Assembly (NCBI GenBank): GCA_031289995.1
Contig: JAITOI010000175.1
Span: forward strand, 1-7,083
Source of the DNA: Prevotellaceae bacterium
GTDB lineage: Bacteria; Bacteroidota; Bacteroidia; Bacteroidales; UBA932
DNA length: 7,083 nt
Direction of reading: 5' to 3'
Below are positions 1-5,212 of the stretch, piece by piece. A model generated the notes under the pieces. It ran no database searches and was not told the DNA's origin. It saw only the letters and a program-made list of their open reading frames with translations. The position numbers were made by a program, and so were the translations under genes. Each line of letters starts with the position of its first letter. Position 1 is the stretch's first letter.

Positions 1-377
1 CCCCTCCGTAACAATTTATGGCATTGCTCGATGGTTGTTAACATGTCTTCTTTGGAAATATGCTCAAAAAAATTGCTCACAAATACAACATCCACGCTAT
101 TGGGCGGTATTGCCGACAAGTCGGTGGATGCGGCATTCACAACCTCTACATCGGGAGCGGCGTAGCGGCGCACATCGGTATTGATATCCACCGCAATTTT
201 ACGGCGGCAATCAATGTTGTTAATGAACTCACAAAAGCCGGCGGCCACATCCACCACCGTATCTTCTCTGCCAACGTAGCGAGCAAAAAAGTGGCGGCAC
301 AGCTCGCGCCATAATTTGTTTTTTTCAACCTGCGCTTTGTCGTGAAAGCGTTGCTGGTATAGTTTTTCGAGTTCCAT
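1..377 (-). CDS. Class I SAM-dependent methyltransferase, C-terminus cut by the window edge
   Basis: This gene begins at the ATG at 377-375 and is still open at base 1, so about 125 residues are visible. The fold signature is that of a Rossmann-type (class I) methyltransferase. Motif I is VVDVAAGFCEF (about residues 41-51), an acidic residue that would contact the SAM ribose is D64 in KIAVDIN, and motif IV is VDVVFVSNFFEHI (95-107). A charged helix (about 1-30) precedes it. It starts only 2 bases after the stop of the upstream epimerase, so the two genes are almost certainly co-transcribed and possibly translationally coupled. A purine-rich AGGGGGTG just before the ATG could act as a ribosome site. 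By context it probably methylates a sugar or glycan precursor, but the acceptor cannot be read from this part. The family call is firm and the substrate is unknown. Confidence 0.85.
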   Translation of the reverse strand, partial: MELEKLYQQRFHDKAQVEKNKLWRELCRHFFARYVGREDTVVDVAAGFCEFINNIDCRRKIAVDINTDVRRYAAPDVEVVNAASTDLSAIPPNSVDVVFVSNFFEHISKEDMLTTIEQCHKLLRR

Positions 378-379
378 TT

Positions 380-1441
380 TCACCCCCTATTTTTCATAAA
401 CTCAAAAATCTCCGCTGCCGTGGTTTTCAAATCGTACTTCCAGTGCCAATCGGGGTAATGGCTGCGGAATTTTGAGAGGTCGGAGATGTACCAAATGTGG
501 TCGCCAATACGGTTGGTGTCGGTGTAGGTAACATTCATTTTTTTGCCCGTAATTTCCTCGCAGAGGGCAATGGCTTCCTTCATGGAGCAGCTGGCAAAGC
601 GCCCGCCGCCTGCGTTGTAAACCTCGCCATGGCGCGGGTTTTGGTAGAAGTGCCAGAACATGTTGATGAGGTCGGCGGAGTGAATGTTGTCGCGTACCTG
701 CTTGCCTTTGTAGCCGAAAATGGTGTAGGGCGCACCGCTGATGGCGCACTTCATCAGGTAGGACAAAAAGCCGTGCAGCTGCGTTCCCGAGTGCATTGGC
801 CCGGTGAGGCAGCCGCCGCGAAACACGCCCACGTTCATCTCAAAGTAGCGCCCGTACTCCTGCGCCAGCACGTCGGCAGCCACCTTCGATGCGCCAAACA
901 GCGAGTGCTTGCTTTGGTCGATGCTCATGGTTTCGTCGATGCCGTTTTTGTGGTAGGGATGTGTTTCGGCAATTTCCCAACGGGCATCGAGCTCCACCAG
1001 CGGCAGCAGGTTTGGCGTGTCGCCGTAGACCTTGTTGGTGGAGGTGAACATGAACACCGCTTTGGGCGCGTGCAGCCGCGTGTTTTCGAGCATATATGAC
1101 GTGCCGATAGCGTTCACCGCAAAGTCGGTGAGCGGCTCCTTGGCTGCCCAGTCGTGGCTGGGTTGCGCGGCGGTGTGCACCACCAGCGCAATGTCGTTGC
1201 CGTATTGCCGAAACACCTTTTCGACGGCGGCAAAGTCGCGGATGTCGGCGGCTACGTGTCGGTAGCTGGGCACCTGCTCTTCGAGGCGTTTTTCGTTCCA
1301 CGCGGTGGAGGCTTCATCGCCAAAAAAGTAGGCGCGCATGTTGTTGTCGATGCCCACCACCAAGTCCATTTTCTTTGCAAAAAAACGGACGGCTTCGCTG
1401 CCGATTAGCCCCGCAGCGCCGGTTACGATTGCGATTTTCAT
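380..1441 (-). CDS. NAD-dependent epimerase/dehydratase, CDP-paratose 2-epimerase-like (catalytic Tyr replaced by Phe)
   Basis: This is an extended short-chain dehydrogenase/reductase (SDR) of 353 residues that should act on a nucleotide sugar in the cytoplasm. The NAD-binding loop is TGAAGLIG (residues 7-14), with the ribose-binding acid D32 in GIDNN. Further motifs are ADIRD (65-69), [10 protein letters not shown] (89-98), the STNKVYGD motif (134-141) typical of CDP-tyvelose epimerase, and [16 protein letters not shown] (243-258), the substrate-binding segment also seen in that family. The canonical YxxxK is HSLFGASK: Lys186 is kept, but position 182 is Phe (codon at 898-896). I recall the same LFGASK in relatives, which would make it a subfamily trait, not a mutation. 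Length is normal. It lies 63 bases downstream of a second epimerase and 2 bases upstream of the methyltransferase. The fold is certain, the 2-epimerase role is likely, and the exact sugar is unknown. Confidence 0.88.
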   Translation of the reverse strand: MKIAIVTGAAGLIGSEAVRFFAKKMDLVVGIDNNMRAYFFGDEASTAWNEKRLEEQVPSYRHVAADIRDFAAVEKVFRQYGNDIALVVHTAAQPSHDWAAKEPLTDFAVNAIGTSYMLENTRLHAPKAVFMFTSTNKVYGDTPNLLPLVELDARWEIAETHPYHKNGIDETMSIDQSKHSLFGASKVAADVLAQEYGRYFEMNVGVFRGGCLTGPMHSGTQLHGFLSYLMKCAISGAPYTIFGYKGKQVRDNIHSADLINMFWHFYQNPRHGEVYNAGGGRFASCSMKEAIALCEEITGKKMNVTYTDTNRIGDHIWYISDLSKFRSHYPDWHWKYDLKTTAAEIFEFMKNRG

Positions 1442-1446
1442 AAAAA

Positions 1447-1502
1447 TTTGAGGATTTGAAGATTTGAAAATTTGAAGATTTGAAGATTGAAAAATTTGAA
1501 AA
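1447..1502. repeat. 8-bp tandem repeat (TTTGAAGA), seven units
   Basis: Seven consecutive 8-base units on the plus strand follow the consensus TTTGARRA: TTTGAGGA, TTTGAAGA, TTTGAAAA, TTTGAAGA, TTTGAAGA, TTGAAAAA, TTTGAAAA. They fill nearly the whole 63-base gap between the two epimerase genes. The array lies in the leader immediately before the ATG of the downstream epimerase, where no Shine-Dalgarno sequence is visible. On the mRNA it reads as TCTTCAAA units, unlikely to form structure. It looks like a slippage-prone microsatellite that could alter spacing in the operon. Confidence 0.9.
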
Positions 1503-1504
1503 TT

Positions 1505-2545
1505 TTACGCAGATAGTATTGGTTTGAGCAGCGCTTCATTACTTTTCAGCCACTCGTAGATGTCCGTCAAAATGGCTTCCATGTTGCGCTTGGGCATCCA
1601 TCCTGTGGCTGCTGTCAGGCGGCTGTGGTCGGTGATGTAAATGGGGATGTCGCCTACGCGGTTTTGCGCAACGCGGGCAATGGGGATTCGGTTGCCGGTA
1701 ATTTTTTCGCACAGCTGCGTGAGTTCGAGCAGCGAGAAGCTAACAGCAGCGCCTCCTCCGGCGTTGTACGTTTTTCCTGCCATGCGGTCAAAATGGTTGA
1801 TTTCGTAGTCCACCAAGTCAAACAAATCGAGGATGTGCATGGCATCGCGCACCTGCTTACCCGAGCCGTTGTAGCCAATGTACGACAAGCTTTTTTTCCA
1901 AAAATGCTGCGCCATCCAGAGCACCACCACGCCTTGGTCAACCTTGCCCATTTGCCGCGGACCTGCAATCACACCGCAGCGGTTCACCACCGCCTGCAAG
2001 CCGCAAAATGCTTGGTATTCCTGCAACACCAGCTCCGATGCAAGCTTGGTGGTTCCGTAGAAAGAGCGAGCTCCTTCGAGCGGAAAATCTTCGGCCACGC
2101 CCTGCGAGCTTGTCAGCTCAAAGCGCGTGGTGCCTTCGGTGTAGGGCAATTTTTCGAGCTGCGCGATGGGAAATACGCGGCTTGTGGAGAGAAAAATAAA
2201 CTTCGCCTTGTGCGCTGTTGCCACGCTCAGCAGGTTGATGGTGCCGTTGAGGTTGGTGTTGATGAGGTAGTCGGTGGCGCCGTTCAAACCCGCCAGCACA
2301 GAGGGTTCGGCGGCAGCGTCGATGATGAAATCGAGCGGCTCGTCGAAGCGTAAATCTTCCTTGTTGCGGATGTCGCCATGCACGAACTCAACGCCCACGC
2401 TTTTCAGGTAGGGCAGGTTTAGCTCCGCACCGCGCCGCTTGAGATTATCCAGCGCAACGACTTTGCTGTGGGGATATTTGCCTTTCAGCATAAACGCAAG
2501 GTTGGCACCCACAAACCCCGCCCCGCCTGCGATGAGGATAGTCAT
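1505..2545 (-). CDS. NAD-dependent epimerase/dehydratase, CDP-paratose 2-epimerase-like
   Basis: This 346-residue extended SDR is a second, distant paralogue of the downstream epimerase. It has the NAD loop GGAGFVG (residues 7-13), the ribose acid D33 in ALDNLKRRG (a CDP-tyvelose epimerase-like stretch), GDIRN (57-61), STSRVF (120-125) in place of STNKVY, and an intact catalytic pair Tyr163/Lys167 in FYGTTK. The segment GSGKQVRDAMHILDL (227-241) matches the substrate region of CDP-paratose 2-epimerases. It should interconvert or oxidise/reduce a nucleotide-linked deoxysugar. It is the first gene of the minus-strand operon, about 36 bases below a TAnnTTTG promoter element. The start is set by the NAD loop at residue 7. 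No Shine-Dalgarno is seen, as usual in Bacteroidota. UDP-glucose 4-epimerase-like or dehydratase activity cannot be excluded; family membership is certain. Confidence 0.88.
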   Translation of the reverse strand: MTILIAGGAGFVGANLAFMLKGKYPHSKVVALDNLKRRGAELNLPYLKSVGVEFVHGDIRNKEDLRFDEPLDFIIDAAAEPSVLAGLNGATDYLINTNLNGTINLLSVATAHKAKFIFLSTSRVFPIAQLEKLPYTEGTTRFELTSSQGVAEDFPLEGARSFYGTTKLASELVLQEYQAFCGLQAVVNRCGVIAGPRQMGKVDQGVVVLWMAQHFWKKSLSYIGYNGSGKQVRDAMHILDLFDLVDYEINHFDRMAGKTYNAGGGAAVSFSLLELTQLCEKITGNRIPIARVAQNRVGDIPIYITDHSRLTAATGWMPKRNMEAILTDIYEWLKSNEALLKPILSA

Positions 2546-2587
2546 TATTCAAAAATAAAGTGTCATCTTTTGGTGAAAAAAACGGGG

Positions 2588-2595
2588 CAAAGGTA
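2588..2595 (-). promoter_or_regulatory. Bacteroidota -7 promoter element for the epimerase-methyltransferase operon
   Basis: On the minus strand this reads TACCTTTG, matching the TAnnTTTG -7 consensus of Bacteroidota primary sigma factor. It would start transcription about 35-40 bases before the ATG at 2545. No TTTG -33 box is seen at the expected 19-21 base distance, because that position falls inside the heptamer repeat. Confidence 0.6.
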
Positions 2596-2603
2596 TAAAA
2601 AAA

Positions 2604-2755
2604 ATGCGACGTGCGATATGCGACGTGTGACGTGTGACGTGCGATATGCGACAAGACAATGCGATGTGCGACGGGCATTGTCGCACATCGCATATCGCAT
2701 TGTCGCATTGTCGCACGTCGCATATCGCATTGTCGCACGTCGCATTGTCGCACAT
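2604..2755. repeat. Heptamer array, inverted: RTGCGAY arm then RTCGCAY arm
   Basis: The intergenic stretch is built from a degenerate 7-base word. From 2604 to 2672 the plus strand reads RTGCGAY units (ATGCGAC, GTGCGAT, ATGCGAC, GTGTGAC and so on). From 2680 to 2755 it reads the reverse complement RTCGCAY, sometimes with an extra T (GTCGCAC, ATCGCAT, ATCGCATT, GTCGCATT). The arms can pair at several registers, for example 2640-2652 with 2717-2729 (13 perfect pairs). The array begins right beside the stop codon of the kinase gene and ends just upstream of the epimerase promoter. A related array occurs at 4781-4870. Function is unknown; it may be a structured 3' region, a transcription boundary or a REP-like element. 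Confidence 0.88.
2659..2693. other. Perfect hairpin at the centre of the heptamer array
   Basis: ATGCGATGTGCGAC (2659-2672) is followed by a 7-base loop and its exact reverse complement (2680-2693), giving a 14-bp stem. There is no T-run after it on either strand, so it is not a standard intrinsic terminator. It could still protect the 3' end of the kinase mRNA or slow readthrough into the epimerase operon. Confidence 0.75.
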
Positions 2756-3931
2756 CTAAATTTCTATCGTCAGCACGGAAGCATACTCCTCCTCCGTTGC
2801 GGTGATGTTCCACGTGTAGCGGGTGGGGTAGAGCAGGTCGAGGCGCTTGCGCAGGTTGGCCAAGCCGATGCCGGACTCGCTGCAGGGCGCGTCGGTGCGG
2901 GGAAAGCAGCTGTTGCGCACGGCGCAGCGCACGTGGCCGGATGTGGCCTCGATGGCGATGCAAATGTGTGAGGGCGCGGTGGGGCTTACGCCGTGCTTGA
3001 AGGCATTTTCGACAAGCGTGATGAACAGCAGCGGCGCAATGTCCACGTCGCTACTCTCGTTGTTGCGCGGAAAGTCAAGCTCCACGCGCACGTTGGCGGG
3101 CATGCGGAGCTTCATCAGGTCGCAGTAGTCGCGCATAAATTCCAGCTCTTTGCGCAGCGGAATTTGCTTTTTGTTGGCCTCGTAAAGCTGGTAGCGCAGC
3201 ATGTCGCTCAGGTTGTGCATGGCAAGCTGGGCGCGGCTTTGGTCGAAGGCGATGAGGGCGTAAATGTTGTTGAGCGAGTTGAACAAAAAGTGGGGGTTGA
3301 GCTGGCTTTTGAGCTGCTGCAATTCGGCCTCGGACTTGGCCGTTTCGAGCGCATCAATTTGCGACTGCATACGGTAACTGCGCACGGTAGCCTTGATGGC
3401 CACGGCGGCGCCAACCACCATGAGGTGCATGGTGGCGCTAATGATGAAGCGAATTTCGGACGAGGGGCCGGAGTGCATGTGCGGCGCAAAACCTTGTCGT
3501 CGCGACGGGCGGTTGAAGTGGTCAAAGTGGTCGGAGTGGTCAAAGCGGTCGAAATGGTTGGCGTGTTCGAGGTGGTTGAGGTGGTCGAAATTTTGCTCCG
3601 CAAGCTCCGAAAAAAAGTACTGCTGCAGGACGCTTGTAGCCGGCACCAGCACTACGATGCAGGTGAGGTTGATGAGGATAAACTGTGGCAAATTTTTGCT
3701 GAACAGCAGCCGCTCGGTGAGCCAAAAATAGTTGAGGTAGAAGATGAGCATGTAGCTGGGCAAGTTGGGCAACATGCGCATCGTGTGCAGCTGCAAGGCG
3801 CGGTCGGTGTGCTCGCCGTTGAGGTACGAAAAAAGCGGCGGCAGGCAGAACATGACCACCCACAGCAGCACGTGCACGAACGGCTCGGCGATTGTTTTTT
3901 GCTTCATGGAGCTCTGCAATGTGTGTGCCAT
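2756..3931 (-). CDS. LytS/YehU-type sensor histidine kinase with His-rich extracytoplasmic loop
   Basis: This 391-residue inner-membrane kinase should autophosphorylate a histidine and pass phosphate to a response regulator. Four likely membrane segments lie at about residues 17-37, 57-77, 82-106 and 160-183. A linker helix (186-208) follows. The His_kinase domain contains QLNPHFLFNSLNN (210-222, phospho-acceptor H214), and a HATPase domain with N-box PLLFITLVENAFKHG (300-314) and glycine box GIGLANLRKRL (354-364). With the kinase inside, the 108-159 loop faces outside. It carries nine Asp/Asn/Glu-His/Arg-x triplets (116-142) plus H151 and H153, which suggests metal or pH sensing. It starts 12 bases after the lipoprotein gene, so the two are co-transcribed. 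Met9 (3907) is an alternative start. No LytTR regulator, the usual partner, is present. The stop codon abuts the heptamer array. Confidence 0.92.
   Translation of the reverse strand: MAHTLQSSMKQKTIAEPFVHVLLWVVMFCLPPLFSYLNGEHTDRALQLHTMRMLPNLPSYMLIFYLNYFWLTERLLFSKNLPQFILINLTCIVVLVPATSVLQQYFFSELAEQNFDHLNHLEHANHFDRFDHSDHFDHFNRPSRRQGFAPHMHSGPSSEIRFIISATMHLMVVGAAVAIKATVRSYRMQSQIDALETAKSEAELQQLKSQLNPHFLFNSLNNIYALIAFDQSRAQLAMHNLSDMLRYQLYEANKKQIPLRKELEFMRDYCDLMKLRMPANVRVELDFPRNNESSDVDIAPLLFITLVENAFKHGVSPTAPSHICIAIEATSGHVRCAVRNSCFPRTDAPCSESGIGLANLRKRLDLLYPTRYTWNITATEEEYASVLTIEI
3506..3586 (-). repeat. In-frame 9-bp minisatellite coding nine D/N/E-H/R-x triplets
   Basis: Nine imperfect 9-base units (plus-strand form close to GGTCAAAGT) encode DHL, NHL, EHA, NHF, DRF, DHS, DHF, DHF and NRP at residues 116-142 of the kinase. 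Because each unit is three codons, gain or loss of units would change loop length without breaking the frame. Confidence 0.88.
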
Positions 3932-3943
3932 TTTGGAGTGCTT

Positions 3944-4756
3944 TTACTTGCTCACTAAAATTTCTTTGCGCACGCAGCTCACGCCGGTAAAGATGCCGAA
4001 GCCACCGGCCACGTTAGCGTTCACCTCGGTGAGGGTTTGCGAGCTGCGGCTTTGCTCGCTGCGCGTGAGCAGCGCGGCGTACTCGGGCTGCACGCGGCAC
4101 AGCCTGATTTCGTGCCTTCCAAAGTACGAAAATTGCATGGGCGAAAGCATCGTGAGGCTGTCCTGCAAAAGCGCGTCGGCGGTGGTGCGCACAACGCCCG
4201 AGTCGATGAGGAGCACGCTGTCGGGGTTGAAGCAGCGCGTGGTGAGCACGTAGTAGTCGCGCTCCGAATTGCTCCACGAAATGGTGATGCCGGTCATGCC
4301 TCCGCCGCCGCCAAAGCCGCCACCACCAAAGGATGGCACGGTGATGGACGAGGAGGAGAAAGCCACATTTTGCGGCAGCGCGGCGAGCTGCGTTTCGGCG
4401 GTAACGTCCTCGCCATCGTAGGAAAAATGCAGCGCGTAGAGGTGCTCGGGTTGCGGAATAAAATCGCTATCGCTCGCGTACACGCCGTCGCCTTGCGGTG
4501 CGAGAAGGCAAGCGCTGCCGAGGGTTTCGTCGCGCACGGTGATGGCGAGCTGGTCGATGTTTTCGCCCGAAAATTGTACGCCATCGCGGTAGGGGATGAG
4601 CGTAGAAATTTTGAGGCGCACCGGCTCATCGGAATACAGGTAGCACTCCACCACCGGCCGGTCGCTGAACTCCGCTACCAGCGTGGGCTGGCACGCGGCA
4701 AGAAGGAGCGAAAGGTGGAGCAAAAAAGTTGGAATTTTGCGCAGCTTATTCATCAT
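3944..4756 (-). CDS. DUF4249-family outer-membrane-type lipoprotein
   Basis: This 270-residue protein has a type II signal peptide: a basic start (MMNKLRK), a hydrophobic core and the lipobox LLAAC with Cys22 as lipid anchor. The mature part begins with the DUF4249 pattern VVECYLYSDEPVRLKIS (35-51) followed by LIPYRD (53-58). It has GDGVYASDSDF (89-99), YALHFSYDGEDVTAET (107-122) and the family's closing NVAGGFGIFTGV near the C-terminus. A flexible glycine run, GGGGFGGGGG (144-153), sits in mid-protein. DUF4249 proteins are surface or periplasmic lipoproteins of unknown function, usually beside a TonB-dependent receptor; none is seen here. It is the first gene of the unit with the kinase, 12 bases apart, so it may present a signal to it (inference). 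Met1 (4756) and Met2 (4753) are equivalent starts. Confidence 0.85.
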   Translation of the reverse strand: MMNKLRKIPTFLLHLSLLLAACQPTLVAEFSDRPVVECYLYSDEPVRLKISTLIPYRDGVQFSGENIDQLAITVRDETLGSACLLAPQGDGVYASDSDFIPQPEHLYALHFSYDGEDVTAETQLAALPQNVAFSSSSITVPSFGGGGFGGGGGMTGITISWSNSERDYYVLTTRCFNPDSVLLIDSGVVRTTADALLQDSLTMLSPMQFSYFGRHEIRLCRVQPEYAALLTRSEQSRSSQTLTEVNANVAGGFGIFTGVSCVRKEILVSK

Positions 4757-4780
4757 TTTTTTGTTATTTAATCACGCGTA

Positions 4781-4870
4781 ATCGCAATCACATTGTCGCA
4801 TTGTCGCACGTCTCACGTCGCATAGTCGCACGTCTCACATCGCAAAGTCGCACGTCGCACATTGCGCAAT
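4781..4870. repeat. Heptamer array RTCGCAY, second copy
   Basis: Units GTCGCATT, GTCGCAC, GTCTCAC, GTCGCAT, AGTCGCAC, GTCTCAC, ATCGCAA, AGTCGCAC and GTCGCAC follow each other on the plus strand, ending with the palindrome ATTGCGCAAT (4861-4870). The orientation equals that of the 2680-2755 arm, so the lipoprotein-kinase unit lies between direct copies. If the promoter at 4878-4908 is right, the array forms most of the unit's 5' leader RNA. Confidence 0.85.
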
Positions 4871-4877
4871 TGCGCCG

Positions 4878-4908
4878 CAAAAGTAGCTCAATTTCGTCGC
4901 ACCGTAAA
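4878..4908 (-). promoter_or_regulatory. Bacteroidota promoter for the DUF4249-kinase unit
   Basis: On the minus strand TACTTTTG (4885-4878) fits the TAnnTTTG -7 consensus. The tetramer TTTA (4908-4905), one base off the TTTG -33 box, lies exactly 19 bases upstream, within the usual 19-21 spacing. It would give a leader of about 115 bases before the ATG at 4756. Confidence 0.55.
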
Positions 4909-5097
4909 GCGCGGTGGACGTATCAGCGCGGAGTGCCGACGAATGCCCGAATTTTGACGATGGCCGCTGCTTGGCTGCCATACTATTAGTTTTTGGCTCT
5001 CCAAACTTTCATATTGTAGCTATTTTCGGGGTGAAATGTGCGTTTTTGAAACTGTTTTTGCTTCGCGCCGCGAAATTACTAATCTTATCTGCCAGAT

Positions 5098-5118
5098 TTG
5101 CTTACAGTTTGTAAGCAA
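5098..5118. promoter_or_regulatory. Inverted repeat, candidate operator upstream of the lyase gene
   Basis: TTGCTTACA (5098-5106), a 3-base GTT centre and TGTAAGCAA (5110-5118) form a perfect 9+9 inverted repeat. Its centre lies about 70 bases upstream of the start point expected from the -7 box at 5165, a position typical for a dimeric activator. No T-run follows, so it is not a terminator. The binding protein is unknown. Confidence 0.6.
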
Positions 5119-5164
5119 TTTATTTTGCGAGGCCCAAAAGCCGCCGCTGAACCGGAAGAAATCC

Positions 5165-5172
5165 TTAACTTT
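5165..5172 (+). promoter_or_regulatory. Bacteroidota -7 promoter element for the lyase gene
   Basis: TAACTTTG matches TAnnTTTG and is followed by CAGCC, a common Bacteroidota start context. The leader to the ATG at 5213 would be about 35 bases. No TTTG -33 box lies 19-21 bases upstream, which would fit a promoter that depends on an activator, perhaps at the 5098-5118 inverted repeat. Confidence 0.65.
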
Positions 5173-5212
5173 GCAGCCTTTTTCAACCAAGTTTTCAACC
5201 CTAAAAAAAGTA

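Noticed and set aside
2549..2971. Several open frames through the heptamer repeat, giving Cys-Asp-rich repeated peptides on both strands
   Set aside because: They come from a stop-poor repeat read in several frames, and overlap the real kinase or epimerase genes; no start signal or family likeness.
2993..3958. Long plus-strand open frame opposite the kinase gene
   Set aside because: It is the antisense of a clear histidine kinase and is rich in Val/His as expected from a GC-skewed shadow frame.
5098..5118. TyrR box, as known upstream of tyrosine phenol-lyase in enterobacteria
   Set aside because: The TyrR site has the half-sites in the opposite order (TGTAAA, six bases, TTTACA); this one is CTTACA, three bases, TGTAAG.
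5036..5212. In-frame 59-codon extension of the lyase gene to an upstream ATG
   Set aside because: It would place the start upstream of the TAnnTTTG element and run through the operator palindrome; the sequence has no likeness to the lyase family, whose normal N-terminus begins near 5213.
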